A DNA stretch of 64,000 nt from DATAFF01 sp044870245 (GTDB lineage: Bacteria > Pseudomonadota > Alphaproteobacteria > Rhizobiales > Aestuariivirgaceae). Below, piece after piece: positions 44,244 to 53,188 of this stretch (the first letter of the stretch is position 1; each line of letters opens with the position of its first letter). Position numbers and translations under genes: made by a program. The stretch lies in the NCBI GenBank assembly GCA_044870245.1, contig JBIOYR010000013.1, positions 17,896 to 81,895 of the forward strand, given 5' to 3'. The notes below the pieces were generated by a model. The model worked only from the letters and a program-made list of their open reading frames with translations. It was not told the origin of the DNA and ran no database searches.

Positions 44244-45446
44244 TCACTTCACCAACGGACACCCGCCCTGGTCGAGCGGGCGGAAGGCCTGGTCGGCGGG
44301 GATGGTGGCGAGGGTCTTGTAATAGTCCCAGGGACCCTTCGATTCCGCGGGCTTCTTCACCTCGAACAGATACATGTCGTGGACATGGCGGCCGTCGGCG
44401 CGGATCTGGCCCTTGCCGAACAGCGGATCCTCGCTCGGCATCTCCTTCATCCTGGCCATCACCGCCTTCGGGTCCTTGGACTTCAGCGCATCGACCGCCT
44501 TGAGATAATGCAGCACCGAGGCATAGACCCCGGCATGGACCATGGTCGGCATCTTGCCGCCATTCTGCTCGCCGAAGCGCTTGGCGAAGGCGCGGGTGCC
44601 GTCGTCCTTGTCCCAGTAGAAGGCTTCGGTCAGCACCAGCCCCTGGGCCGTCTCAAGCCCGAGCGCATGGACATCGGTGAGGAAGATGAGAAGACCGGCG
44701 AGCTTCTGGCCGCCCTGGGTGATGCCGAACTCGGCGGCCTGCTTGATCGAGTTGATGGTGTCGCCGCCGGCATTGGCGAGGCCGATCACCTGGGCGCCGG
44801 AAGATTGCGCCTGCAGCAGGAAGGAGGAGAAGTCCTGACCCGGAAAGGGATGCTTGACGCTGCCGACGACCTCGCCGCCGGCCGCCTTGACCACCGCCGC
44901 GGTGTCGCGCTCGAGCGCCTGGCCGAAGGCGTAGTCGGCGGTGATGAAGAACCATTTCTTGCCGCCCTGCTCGACCATCGCCTTGCCGGTGCCATGGGCG
45001 AGCGCCCAGGTGTCATAGGTCCAGTGCACGGTGTTGGGCGAGCATTTGGCGCCGGTCAGATCCGAAGCCGCCGCGCCCGACACGAGGAAGATCCTGTTCT
45101 TCTCGCGCACCACTTCGCTGACCGCCAGCGCCGCCGAGGAGGTGGGCACGTCGGCGATGACATCGACGCCGTCCTGGTCGATCCATTGGCGGGCGATGTT
45201 GGAGGCGATGTCAGGCTTGTTCTGGTGGTCGGCGCTGACGATCTCGACCTTGATGCCTTTGGCGGCGGCGCCGAAATCCTCGACCGCCATCCGGGCGGCG
45301 ATCACCGAGCCTTCGCCCGCGAGATCGGAATAGACGCCCGAGCGGTCGTTGAGGACGCCGATCTTGACGGGGATGTCCTCGGCGGCGGCGGCGGTCGCGG
45401 TCAGCGACAGGACGGCGGCGGCGATCAGTGGCTTGATGGCTTTCAT
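44244..45446 (-). CDS. livK: ABC transporter substrate-binding protein LivK-like
   Basis: A 400-residue periplasmic solute-binding protein. Signal peptide MKAIKPLIAAAVLSLTATAA...AED, then a type I binding fold with VKIGVLNDRSGVYSDLAGEG and the SSAALAVSEVVREKNRIFLV hinge-side segment. The ligand class is branched-chain amino acids or, often in this subgroup, aromatic or small carboxylic acids; the dienoyl-CoA reductase in the operon favours the latter. Flanked on both sides by heptamer repeats. Confidence 0.9.
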   Translation of the reverse strand: MKAIKPLIAAAVLSLTATAAAAEDIPVKIGVLNDRSGVYSDLAGEGSVIAARMAVEDFGAAAKGIKVEIVSADHQNKPDIASNIARQWIDQDGVDVIADVPTSSAALAVSEVVREKNRIFLVSGAAASDLTGAKCSPNTVHWTYDTWALAHGTGKAMVEQGGKKWFFITADYAFGQALERDTAAVVKAAGGEVVGSVKHPFPGQDFSSFLLQAQSSGAQVIGLANAGGDTINSIKQAAEFGITQGGQKLAGLLIFLTDVHALGLETAQGLVLTEAFYWDKDDGTRAFAKRFGEQNGGKMPTMVHAGVYASVLHYLKAVDALKSKDPKAVMARMKEMPSEDPLFGKGQIRADGRHVHDMYLFEVKKPAESKGPWDYYKTLATIPADQAFRPLDQGGCPLVK

Positions 45447-45469
45447 TCTCTGGAGTTCCTCCTCTTATT

Positions 45470-45553
45470 TAGGCAGTAGGCAAATGGGCAGTAGCCAGTA
45501 GGCAGTAGGAAGTGCTCGTTTATGACCTACTGCCTATCTGCCTACTGCCTTTC
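45470..45553. repeat. TAGGCAG-type inverted repeat, copy 11 (inside liv operon)
   Basis: Left arm TAGGCAGTAGGCAAATGGGCAG-type with an extra GTAGCCAG unit; right arm GACCTACTGCCTATCTGCC-type. Lies between livF and livK. Confidence 0.92.
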
Positions 45554-45576
45554 ATCTCGTTTCTATCCGGCCCGGG

Positions 45577-46281
45577 CTAGATGCCCAAATAGGCCTGGAG
45601 CTTCGCCGCATTCTGCGCCAGCTCGCCCGAGGCGATGCTATCCACCACGCGTCCCTGTTCAATGACATAGTGGCGGTCGGCGACCGTTGCGGCAAAATGG
45701 AAGTTCTGCTCGACCAGCACCATGGTGAAGCCCGCCTGCTTGAGGCGGCCGATGGTGCGGGCGATCTCGTGGACGATCACCGGCGCCAGGCCCTCGGTCG
45801 GCTCGTCGAGCAGCAGGAAGCGGGCGCCGGTCCTGAGGATCCGGCCGATCGCCAGCATCTGCTGCTCGCCGCCGGAGAGCTTGGTGCCCTGGTTCGAGAG
45901 CCGCTCCGCGAGATTGGGGAACATGGCGAGGACGTCGTCGCGCGTGAGGCCGCCCGGGCGGATCACCGGCGGCAGCATCAGGTTCTCCGCGACGCTCAGG
46001 CTGGCAAAGATGCCGCGCTCCTCGGGACAATAGGCGATGCCGAGCCGGGCGATGGCGCGGGGCTCGAGAGCGATGGTCTCGCGGCCGGCGAAGCGGATCG
46101 ATCCGCTCCGCTTCGCGAGCAGCCCCATGACCGCCCTGAGGATGGTCGTCTTGCCGGCGCCGTTGCGGCCGAGGAGGGTGACGAGCGCGCCGTCCGGGAC
46201 GGTGAAGCCGACGCCATGAAGGACATGCGACTCGCCGTACCAGCCATGAAGATCGCGTACCTCAAGGGCGTCGTCAGGCAT
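45577..46281 (-). CDS. livF: branched-chain-type ABC transporter ATP-binding protein LivF
   Basis: A 234-residue ATPase: Walker A GRNGAGKTT, signature LSGGEQQMLAIGR, Walker B FLLLDEPTEGLAP, and the LivF-type N-terminus LEVRDLHGWYGESHVLHGV. It overlaps livG by 8 bases. Confidence 0.94.
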   Translation of the reverse strand: MPDDALEVRDLHGWYGESHVLHGVGFTVPDGALVTLLGRNGAGKTTILRAVMGLLAKRSGSIRFAGRETIALEPRAIARLGIAYCPEERGIFASLSVAENLMLPPVIRPGGLTRDDVLAMFPNLAERLSNQGTKLSGGEQQMLAIGRILRTGARFLLLDEPTEGLAPVIVHEIARTIGRLKQAGFTMVLVEQNFHFAATVADRHYVIEQGRVVDSIASGELAQNAAKLQAYLGI

Positions 46282-47044
46282 GCCCGGTCCCGATATAGGC
46301 CTCGATCACCTTGGGATCGCGCGAGACCGCCTCATAGTTCCCTTCCGCCAGGATCTCGCCGCGGGCAAGCACCGTGATCCGGTCGGAGAGCCGCGACACG
46401 ACCGAGAGATTGTGCTCGACCATCAGCACGGTGCGGCCGGCGGCGGCGCGCCGGATCAGCTCGGCAACCCGCTGCACGTCCTCCGCCGTCATCCCCGAGG
46501 TCGGCTCGTCGAGCAGCATCATCTCGGGCTCGAGCGCGAGCGTCGTCGCGATCTCGAGGGCGCGCTTCCTGCCATAGGGGAGGGCGCCGGCCAGCATCCC
46601 GGCCCAGGGGACGAGGCCGACGGCATCGAGCAGCGCCAGCGCCCGCTCGTCGAGGCGGCTCAGCACGGTCGCCGGGCGCCAGAAATCGAAGGAGTCGCCG
46701 CGTTCGCGCTGGACCGCCACCCGGACATTCTCGATGAGGCTCAGGTGCGGGAAAACGGCGGAGATCTGGAACGAGCGGACGAGCCCCAGTCGCGAGATCT
46801 CGGCCGGCTCGAGGCCGGTGATGTCACGACCATTGTAGCTGATGCGGCCGCTGGTCGGCGCGAGGAACTTGGTGAGAAGGTTGAAGCAGGTGCTCTTGCC
46901 GGCACCGTTCGGACCGATCAAGGCGTGGATGGCGCCCCGCCGGATCTTGAGGTCGACATTACGGACGGCAATGAAGCCGGTGAATTCCTTGGTCAGGCCC
47001 TCGGTTGTCAGAATGTAGTCCGCCGTGTCGGCCGCTTCGTGCAT
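46274..47044 (-). CDS. livG: branched-chain-type ABC transporter ATP-binding protein LivG
   Basis: A 256-residue ATPase: Walker A GPNGAGKSTCFNLLTKFLAP, signature GALPYGRKRALEIATTLA (the LivG variant), Walker B MMLLDEPTSGMT, and C-terminal EAYIGTGHA as in LivG. It is the first gene of the minus-strand livG-F-K-H-M-SDR operon; its promoter lies in 47045-47299. Confidence 0.94.
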   Translation of the reverse strand: MHEAADTADYILTTEGLTKEFTGFIAVRNVDLKIRRGAIHALIGPNGAGKSTCFNLLTKFLAPTSGRISYNGRDITGLEPAEISRLGLVRSFQISAVFPHLSLIENVRVAVQRERGDSFDFWRPATVLSRLDERALALLDAVGLVPWAGMLAGALPYGRKRALEIATTLALEPEMMLLDEPTSGMTAEDVQRVAELIRRAAAGRTVLMVEHNLSVVSRLSDRITVLARGEILAEGNYEAVSRDPKVIEAYIGTGHA

Positions 47045-47299
47045 GCCCTTCTTCTATCCTATCCACTGTTGCACAAATGGCACGGGAAGCCCCCGAGAAT
47101 CGTGTATAGTTGCCACAGCGGGCCATAAGTAGCCGAAATTCATAGGCCGGGCCACGCTGCAGGCGTGCTGAGTGTAATCAATCAGGCAACGCCGCAAGAA
47201 GCAACGAGCATCAGGAGGAAGGGAGTGGGCAGGCTTGTCCCGAGCAGGGACGCCTGTGGGTAATGGTCAACGATCTCCCGAGGGGAAGAAGGGGGCACC
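47045..47299. promoter_or_regulatory. intergenic region upstream of livG and the 76-aa gene
   Basis: A 255-base divergent gap. It must hold the liv promoter; TTGCACAA and TGTATAGTTGCCAC-like AT-rich patches occur near 47065-47120. No gene and no repeat seen. Confidence 0.4.
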
Positions 47300-47530
47300 A
47301 TGCTTGAAGCTTACATGATCACCTTCCTCGCATGCAGTATCACCGAGCCGCTGCGCTGCAAGCCGATCCAGATCCTCACCGACCAGTTCACGCCGATCGG
47401 CTGCCTGGCCGTTTCGCAACAATTGACCGCCGCCTGGCAGAGCGATCCGCGCCAGAAGGGACGGTGGTTCGTCGATGCGACGCAGCGGGTGCGCTGCGTT
47501 CCACCGACGAAGGGGAAGATCGCGATTTAG
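47300..47530 (+). CDS. small Cys-containing hypothetical protein (76 aa)
   Basis: A 76-residue protein: MLEAYMITFLACSITEPLRC with an N-terminal hydrophobic stretch, later LAVSQQLTAAWQSDPRQKGR and QRVRCVPPTKGKIAI. Four Cys residues. AGAAGGGGG precedes the ATG. The TAG stop is part of the following heptamer repeat. Unrecognised. Confidence 0.55.
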   Translation: MLEAYMITFLACSITEPLRCKPIQILTDQFTPIGCLAVSQQLTAAWQSDPRQKGRWFVDATQRVRCVPPTKGKIAI

Positions 47531-47602
47531 GCAGTCGGCAGTAGGCAGTAGACGGTAGGGAAGGGCGCCGATCACTGCCTATTGCCTAATGCCTACTGCC
47601 TC
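47528..47602. repeat. TAGGCAG-type inverted repeat, copy 12
   Basis: Left arm TAGGCAGTCGGCAGTAGGCAG-type; right arm CACTGCCTATTGCCTAATGCC-type. Its first TAG is the stop codon of the 76-aa gene. Confidence 0.94.
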
Positions 47603-47647
47603 TGCTTCTGGCAGAGTGCCGGGCGAAACGTCGGAGGACATTCGCCC

Positions 47648-48571
47648 ATGCAGCTCACCGGCATCCACCACCTCACCGCCGTCACCGCCGCGCCGTCGGT
47701 CAACCACGCCTTCTACACCGGCACGCTCGGCATGCGGCTGGTGAAGAAGACGGTGAACCAGGACGACACCAGCGCCTACCATCTGTTCTATGGCGACGGC
47801 CGCGGGTCGCCGGGCAGCGACATCACCTTTTTCGACTGGCCGATGCCGCGGGAGCGCCGCGGCACCAGGTCCATCGTGCAGACCGCCTTGAGGGTCGCCG
47901 GCGCGGGGAGCCTCGACTGGTGGCGCGAGCGCCTCGCCGCTTCCGGCATTGCGGCCACACCGATCTGCGAGCGGCACGGCCGGCTGGCGCTCGATTTCGA
48001 GGACCCGGAGGGCCAGCGCCTGTCGCTGGTCGATGACGGGGGGGCGGGCGAGGCTCATCCTTATGGTGCGAGCGCGGTGCCGGCGGAGCACCAGATCCGG
48101 GGATTGGGGCCGATCACCATCAGCACGCCGGAGATTGCCGGAACCGATGCCATGCTGCGCGGCGTCCTCGGCATGCGGAAGGCGCGCGAGGACGGACGAG
48201 CGCGCGTCTATGCGATGGGGGAGGGCGGGCCGGCGGCCGAGCTCCATGTCGTGGAGGAGCCGTCGGCAGCAGCGGCACAGCTCGGGGCGGGCGGCGTCCA
48301 TCATGTCGCCTTCCGCACGCCCGACCGCGACTATGAGGCCTGGGACGAGCATCTGCGGCAGAGCGGCGTGCGCTCGAGCGGCCCGATCGACCGGTTCTAT
48401 TTCAGGAGCCTCTATTTCCGCGACCCGAGCGGTGTCCTGTTCGAGATCGCCACCGACGGACCGGGCTTCGCCGCCGACGAGCCGGTCGCCGAGCTCGGGC
48501 GCAAGCTGTCGCTGCCGCCCTTCCTGGAAGCCCGCCGCAAAGAGATCGAGGCGGGGTTGAAGCCGTTGTAG
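47648..48571 (+). CDS. VOC-family ring-cleaving dioxygenase (MhqO/PcpA/LinE-like)
   Basis: A 307-residue protein with two vicinal-oxygen-chelate modules (about 3-145 and 155-300). Visible metal-ligand candidates are His in GIHHLTAVTA, His in GGVHHVAFRTPDRD and Glu in SLYFRDPSGVLFEIATDGPG. The HHLTAV...LVKKTVNQDD start and the C-terminal LPPFLEARRKEIE are typical of the hydroquinone-cleaving/MhqO group. The likely substrate is a quinol or another dihydroxylated ring. ATG at 47648 starts the first VOC motif; upstream frame comes from the repeat. Stop TAG is in the next repeat. Confidence 0.85.
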   Translation: MQLTGIHHLTAVTAAPSVNHAFYTGTLGMRLVKKTVNQDDTSAYHLFYGDGRGSPGSDITFFDWPMPRERRGTRSIVQTALRVAGAGSLDWWRERLAASGIAATPICERHGRLALDFEDPEGQRLSLVDDGGAGEAHPYGASAVPAEHQIRGLGPITISTPEIAGTDAMLRGVLGMRKAREDGRARVYAMGEGGPAAELHVVEEPSAAAAQLGAGGVHHVAFRTPDRDYEAWDEHLRQSGVRSSGPIDRFYFRSLYFRDPSGVLFEIATDGPGFAADEPVAELGRKLSLPPFLEARRKEIEAGLKPL

Positions 48572-48600
48572 CGGCAGTCGGCAGTCGGCAGAGGGCGGTG
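48569..48600. repeat. TAGGCAG-type repeat, partial copy 13a (left arm only)
   Basis: TAGCGGCAGTCGGCAGTCGG-type units run from the stop of the VOC dioxygenase gene. The matching right arm is missing here and a RIME-like element follows. Confidence 0.8.
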
Positions 48601-48625
48601 GGTCGAACCGAATAGCAAAAAGAAA

Positions 48626-48738
48626 ACCCTCCCCCTGGTGGGGAGGGTGGCCGAGCGAAGCGAGGCCGGGTGGGTGGTCTTGCGGCGGAGAGCTGCATCC
48701 CCCTACCCCCGACCCCTCCCCACGTTGGGGGAGGGGTG
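48626..48738. repeat. RIME-like composite palindrome
   Basis: CCCTCCCC-CTGGT-GGGGAGGG hairpin, then GCCGAGCGAAGCGAGGC and GACCCCTCCCCACGTTGGGG-type palindromes. Same style as the elements at 52.0 and 63.1 kb; sandwiched between two copies of the heptamer repeat. Confidence 0.8.
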
Positions 48739-48739
48739 A

Positions 48740-48847
48740 AAGGCAGTCGGCAGTCGGCAGTCGGGAAGAGCACGACTTACTCCCTGTTGCCTAATGCCTA
48801 CTGCCTTCGATTTGAGGGGTCGCTACTGCCTATCTGCCTACTGCCCC
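48740..48847. repeat. TAGGCAG-type repeat, copy 13b (with second right arm)
   Basis: Left arm AGGCAGTCGGCAGTCGGCAG-type; first right arm CTGTTGCCTAATGCCTACTGC-type; after a 20-base gap a second right arm CTACTGCCTATCTGCCTACTG that supplies the end (GQ-stop on the minus strand) of the amidohydrolase gene. Confidence 0.9.
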
Positions 48848-50517
48848 CGTTGATAGGTCACGCGCCCTTTGCAGATGGTGGTGGCGACGGTGAGCTCCGC
48901 GATCTGCTCGGGCGGGGTTGCGGCGATGTCGCCGGACAGCACCACGACATCCGCGAGCGCCCCTTGGCGCAGCACCCCTTTGAGATCCTCCTTGAACTCG
49001 GCATAGGCGCCATCGGCGGTGTAGCTGCGGAGCGCCTGGTCCAGGCTCTGGCGCTGATCGGGCAGGTCGCTCTTCCAGCGCGGGCGGGTCAGCGCCGCCT
49101 GGATCGAGGCCAGGGGATCGATCGGCGACACCGGCCAATCGGTGGCGAACACCAGCCGCGCCCCGGCCTCGCGCAAGGTCCGCCAGGCATAGGACCAGGG
49201 CCAGCGCTTCTCGCCGATGCGCGACACGGTCGGTTCGAGCGGCAGCCCCATGGTGCCCGGGGCATGGCGCGGCTGCATCGAGGCGATGACGCCGAGCTCG
49301 CGGAAGCGCGGGATGTCGGCAGGGTGGATGACCTCGATATGCTCGATGCGGTGGCGGCTGTCGCGCCGGCCATTGGCAGCGGCCGCCGCCCGATAGCCGT
49401 CGAGCACCGCCCGCACCGCCCCATCGCCGATCGCATGCACCGCGATCTGGAGGCCCAGCCGGTCGGCGGCGACGGCGACCTCGGCGAAATGCTCGGGGGT
49501 GAAGAGGGGCACGCCGCGGGTGCCCGGCTTGTCGGCATAATCCTCGATCATCGCCGCAGTCCAGCTGTCGAGCACGCCGTCGTAGAAGACCTTGACGAAG
49601 CCCGAGGACAGAGTGTCGGAGCGGTAGCGCTCGGCCATGGCCCGCGCCTTGGCGAGCGCTTCGAGCGGCATGAAGCTCTTCATGTGGAAGGGCACGCGCA
49701 CCCGGCAGATCAGCGCATCCTCCTCCTCGATCTCCTGAAGCAATTCCAGGGTGTAGAGATTGCCGTCCATGTTGTGGATGCTGGTGATGCCGTGGCGGGC
49801 GCACCAGGCGAGACCGCGCTTCAGGAGCTTGCGGTCGAGGGTGCGCTCGCCCGCGGTCGGCGCGGGCTCAGGCTCGCCGCCGGTGACGAGGCCGGCCGAT
49901 TCGCGCCCGAGCCCGGCCAGCCGCAGGATCGGCGCGAAGGCGTCGATCTCGCGCAGCTCGCCGGTGGCCAGCCCATCCGAGCCCATCACGATCTCATGGC
50001 CGGGAGCGAGCTTCCGGCCGTGAAGGAGGCCGGCCTTGTCGAGCGCCAGAGTGTTGGCCCACATCGTATGATGGTCGGCGGCGGCCATGGCAAAGGGCCG
50101 GTCGCGGATCGCCTGGTCGAGATCGTGACGGGTGACCCGCGTGGTCCCCGCGAGGATGGTGTAGTCGGCACCCTGCGCCAGCAGCACCGGCTTCGAGGGG
50201 TGCTTCGCCGCGTGGTCGCGAATGGCGCGGGCCAGTGTCTCGCGACCCGACACGCCGGCGAGCTGCAGATGGTCGAGCTCGGCCGCCCCGGCGAAGAGAT
50301 GCATGTGGCTCTCGATGAAGCCGGGGAGCACGGTGGCTTGGGCGGCATCGACGATGCGCGTCCGGGGACCGGCCAGCGCCCCGATCGCCGCAGTGTCGCC
50401 GACCGCCAGGATGCGGTTGCCGGCGATGGCGAGCGCCGATGCCGGCGCGCCGCTGCCGTCCATGGTCAGGAGCCTGCCATTGATGACGACGAGATCAGGT
50501 TCGGCCATGGTCTCCAT
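48838..50517 (-). CDS. amidohydrolase (YtcJ-like)
   Basis: A 559-residue metal-dependent hydrolase. N-terminal composite domain (VVINGRLLTMDGSGAPASAL), metal motif GFIESHMHLFAGAAELDHL, later His ligands in AVHAIGDGAVRAVLDGY and RIEHIEVIHPADIPRFRELG, and the C-terminal VFATDWPVSPIDPLASIQAA. The YtcJ/TIM-barrel group hydrolyses amides or related bonds of unknown small molecules. The start may be ATG 50517 or, less likely, ATG 50508. The 3' end lies within the heptamer repeat. Confidence 0.88.
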   Translation of the reverse strand: METMAEPDLVVINGRLLTMDGSGAPASALAIAGNRILAVGDTAAIGALAGPRTRIVDAAQATVLPGFIESHMHLFAGAAELDHLQLAGVSGRETLARAIRDHAAKHPSKPVLLAQGADYTILAGTTRVTRHDLDQAIRDRPFAMAAADHHTMWANTLALDKAGLLHGRKLAPGHEIVMGSDGLATGELREIDAFAPILRLAGLGRESAGLVTGGEPEPAPTAGERTLDRKLLKRGLAWCARHGITSIHNMDGNLYTLELLQEIEEEDALICRVRVPFHMKSFMPLEALAKARAMAERYRSDTLSSGFVKVFYDGVLDSWTAAMIEDYADKPGTRGVPLFTPEHFAEVAVAADRLGLQIAVHAIGDGAVRAVLDGYRAAAAANGRRDSRHRIEHIEVIHPADIPRFRELGVIASMQPRHAPGTMGLPLEPTVSRIGEKRWPWSYAWRTLREAGARLVFATDWPVSPIDPLASIQAALTRPRWKSDLPDQRQSLDQALRSYTADGAYAEFKEDLKGVLRQGALADVVVLSGDIAATPPEQIAELTVATTICKGRVTYQRGQ

Positions 50518-50614
50518 TCTCCAGGCGTTTCAAAGGCATGGCAGAGGCGGTGGATGACACTGCCGGAATGATTTAACCTCCTCCCAAGGGATATCGTCAA
50601 ACCGGAGAATTGCA

Positions 50615-51970
50615 ATGAGCCAGGAGCTTGTGGCCTCGATGCAGCATGCCGAGTCGCTCCTCAAGGGCCGCGATCCGGAAGGCGCGCTCAAGGTGCTCGG
50701 CAAGGCGCTCGCCGCCCGGCCGGTCCTGCCGCGGGCCCATATGATCGCCGCCATGGCCAGGCTCAGGCAGGGGCGGGCGAGCGAGGCGGTCGGCCATCTC
50801 GACCTTGCCGCCGGCGTGCTCGACCGGGCGGCCGCCGCGCCGGCAGCCTTTCTGGCGCTGGCGCGCCATTATTCCGGTGCCCGCGCGTTCGACCAGGCGG
50901 GCGCGATGCTGCGCAAGGGTCGGGCGCGCTTCCCCGACAATGCGGAGCTGGCGGTGGCGGAGGGCGATCATTGCGAGCGGCTCGGCCGGCGCGAGGAGGC
51001 AATCGCCGCCTATCGGGCCGCCATTGCGATGGCGCCGGAGAGCGGCGAGGCCTGGTCGTCGCTCGCGGTCGCGCTCCACAAGAATGGCGACTTGGCGGCG
51101 GCGATCGACGGCTACGCCCGAGCGCTGGCGCGGGGGCCGAGGACGGCGGGCATCTACAATAATCTGATCGCGGCGCTGGTCGCGACCGGCGATCCGGCGG
51201 CGGCGCTCAAGACGGCGGAGGACTGGCTTGCGGCGATGCCGGGAAGCATCGAGGCGCTGTCGTTCAAGGCGCTGCTGCTGACGGAAACGGGACAGCGCGG
51301 CGAAGCGGAGCGGCTCATCGATTTCGACCGGTTCATGCGGGTCGAGACCATCGCGGTGCCGGAAGGCTATCGATCGCTCGATGAGTTCAACAGGGCGCTC
51401 GAGGCCGAGGTGCTGGCCCATCCGAAGCTCGTGACGCCGCCCGAGAACCACCCGACCTGGCATCATCCGGCTTTGCGGATCGCCAATCTCAGGCTCGATG
51501 GCAAGGGCGGCCCGATCGATGATCTCCATCGGATCATGCGCCGCGCCGTCGCCGATTATTTCGCGGCGACGGCCGGAGAGGATGCCCATCCCTTCGTGGC
51601 GCACCGGCCGCGCGCCGTCGAGATCGCCGCCTGGGCGGCGGTGCTCGAGGGGGAGGGCAACCAGCAGCCGCATGTCCATGTCGATGGCTACCTGTCGGGC
51701 TGCTACTACGTCACCATCCCGCCGGAGATCGCCAGCGACGAGAATGGCCGCGACGGGGTGATCGTCGGCGGCTTCGAAGCGGGCCGGCCGCCCGAGGAGC
51801 TCGGCCTCAAGGCAGCCTTTCCGTCGCGCACCATCAAGCCCAGGGAGGGAATGATGGTGCTGTTCCCCGCCTATCTCTATCACGCCACGGTGCCCTTCCG
51901 CTCGAATGAGCGGCGGATCTCGATCGCCTTCGACGTGCTGCCCGAGGGGGGTCGGCCAAAAAGGGGGTGA
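50615..51970 (+). CDS. TPR protein with C-terminal 2OG-Fe(II) oxygenase-like domain
   Basis: A 451-residue fusion. Residues about 5-225 form TPR repeats (ALKVLGKALAARPVLPRAHM, AIAAYRAAIAMAPESGEAWS). Residues about 280-445 resemble the putative 2OG-Fe(II) oxygenase family, with facial-triad candidates in HVHVDGYLSGCYYV and the C-terminal FPAYLYHATVPFRSNERRIS, where His and the downstream Arg would hold iron and 2-oxoglutarate. The TPR part probably recruits a protein substrate. No signal peptide. Confidence 0.82.
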   Translation: MSQELVASMQHAESLLKGRDPEGALKVLGKALAARPVLPRAHMIAAMARLRQGRASEAVGHLDLAAGVLDRAAAAPAAFLALARHYSGARAFDQAGAMLRKGRARFPDNAELAVAEGDHCERLGRREEAIAAYRAAIAMAPESGEAWSSLAVALHKNGDLAAAIDGYARALARGPRTAGIYNNLIAALVATGDPAAALKTAEDWLAAMPGSIEALSFKALLLTETGQRGEAERLIDFDRFMRVETIAVPEGYRSLDEFNRALEAEVLAHPKLVTPPENHPTWHHPALRIANLRLDGKGGPIDDLHRIMRRAVADYFAATAGEDAHPFVAHRPRAVEIAAWAAVLEGEGNQQPHVHVDGYLSGCYYVTIPPEIASDENGRDGVIVGGFEAGRPPEELGLKAAFPSRTIKPREGMMVLFPAYLYHATVPFRSNERRISIAFDVLPEGGRPKRG

Positions 51971-52002
51971 GTAGCGAATAGCGAATAGTAAGTGCCCCTC
52001 AT
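51970..52002. repeat. TAGCGAA-type heptamer array (second family), left arm
   Basis: GTAGCGAATAGCGAATAGTAAG directly after the oxygenase gene. The 7-base period is like the TAGGCAG family but with a different unit. It leads into a RIME-like element. Confidence 0.8.
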
Positions 52003-52125
52003 CCGCCCCTTCGGGGCACCTTCTCCCCCACTGCGCGGGGGAGAAGGGAGTAAGGGAGGGCGCCCCATAACTCCCCTCTCCCCGCGCCAGCGTGGGAGAG
52101 GGTGGTGCGAAGCACCGGGTGAGGG
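52003..52125. repeat. RIME-like composite palindromes
   Basis: CATCCGCCCC-TTCG-GGGC...CCTTCTCCCCC-ACTGC-GCGGGGGAGAAGG, then CTCCCCGCGCCAGCGTGGGAG and GGTGGTGCGAAGCACCGGGT. Classical rhizobial intergenic mosaic element style. Confidence 0.85.
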
Positions 52126-52164
52126 GCCGTCTACCGCCGACTGCCTAAGTGCCGACTGCCTCGC
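52126..52164. repeat. TAGGCAG-type repeat, partial copy 14 (right arm only)
   Basis: CTACCGCCGACTGCCTAAGTGCC-type units after the RIME-like element. They encode the last residues and stop of the serine hydrolase gene (AVGT-stop on the minus strand). Confidence 0.85.
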
Positions 52165-53179
52165 AGATCCGATCGCCGACCGCGCGGCGGAGCTGCACGA
52201 TGTCGCTGCGGCGGTCGCGCGAGGGGTGGACGCGGTTGGTCAGCAGCACCCAGGCGACGCCGCGCTCGAAATCGACCCAAAGGCCCGTGCCGGTGAAGCC
52301 GGTATGGCCGATCGCGCCGGGGCTCGCCCGGTCGCCGCCGGCCCAGCCATCATGGCGGAGCTCGAAGCCGAGGGTGCGGGTCGCCGATACCGGCCGGCGC
52401 ACCGCTGCTAGACCCGCAGGCGACAGACCGGTGCCGTCGAGCAGGCCGGCGGCAAAGCGAAGGGTCGCCGGGAGCGTGCCGAACAGGCCGGCATGGCCCG
52501 CCGGCGGCCCCAGCGCGAAGGCATTCTCGTCATGCACCTCGCCGCGCAGCAGGCGCCGGCGCCAGGGGTCGCGCTCGGTTGCGGCGGTGCGCTCGCGCGG
52601 CGGATCGACGTAGAGGCCGGGCGGCAATGGCCATTCGCCGAGCGGGCGGCCGGTCACCGCCTCGACGACCATGCCGAGCAGGATGAAATTGATGTCGGAA
52701 TAGACGCTCAAGCCATGCGGCCAGTCGCGCTCGAGCACGTAGCGGCGCAGCGCGTCGGGATCAAGGCCGAGCTGGTAGAGCGGCTCATGCCAGGGCAGGA
52801 AGGTCTGATGGCCAAGGCACTGGGCGACGGTCAGCCGGCCATGGTCGGCCCCCGCCGGTATGCCGGGGAGGAGCGCGCCCAGCGTGTCGTCGAGGCTGAT
52901 CGCGCCCCGATCGACCAGCGCCAGGATGGCCGGGGTGGTCAGCATGACCTTGGTCAGGGAGGCGAGGTCGAACACGGTGTCGAGATCGAGAAGCTCAGGG
53001 CTGGGTTCCTTCACGGCGAAGCCGGCGGCCGCCATGGCTTCGCCACCGCGTTTGATCGCAATGCCGAGTGCCGCCCCCGGGATCAGGTCGCTTTCCAGCG
53101 AGGCTTTCACCAGCGGAAAGGCCATGGCAAGGAGGTCGGCGGCGAGGGTGCCGCTCAGCTCGGTCGGCTCAGGGCTCAT
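52145..53179 (-). CDS. cytosolic serine hydrolase, class C beta-lactamase family
   Basis: A 344-residue penicillin-binding-protein/beta-lactamase-fold hydrolase. SxxK nucleophile motif ASLTKVM (Ser74, Lys77), YxN-type YSDINFILLGMVVEAV, and the third motif HTGFTGTGLWVDF. The ATG at 53179 has GGAGG 5 bases upstream, so the earlier in-frame ATG is not used. No signal peptide is visible, so it should act in the cytoplasm. It is divergent from the AmpG-like permease, which brings muropeptides into the cytoplasm; processing of those fragments is an attractive inference. C-terminus lies in the heptamer repeat. Confidence 0.82.
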   Translation of the reverse strand: MSPEPTELSGTLAADLLAMAFPLVKASLESDLIPGAALGIAIKRGGEAMAAAGFAVKEPSPELLDLDTVFDLASLTKVMLTTPAILALVDRGAISLDDTLGALLPGIPAGADHGRLTVAQCLGHQTFLPWHEPLYQLGLDPDALRRYVLERDWPHGLSVYSDINFILLGMVVEAVTGRPLGEWPLPPGLYVDPPRERTAATERDPWRRRLLRGEVHDENAFALGPPAGHAGLFGTLPATLRFAAGLLDGTGLSPAGLAAVRRPVSATRTLGFELRHDGWAGGDRASPGAIGHTGFTGTGLWVDFERGVAWVLLTNRVHPSRDRRSDIVQLRRAVGDRICEAVGT

Positions 53180-53188
53180 GGGGCCTCC

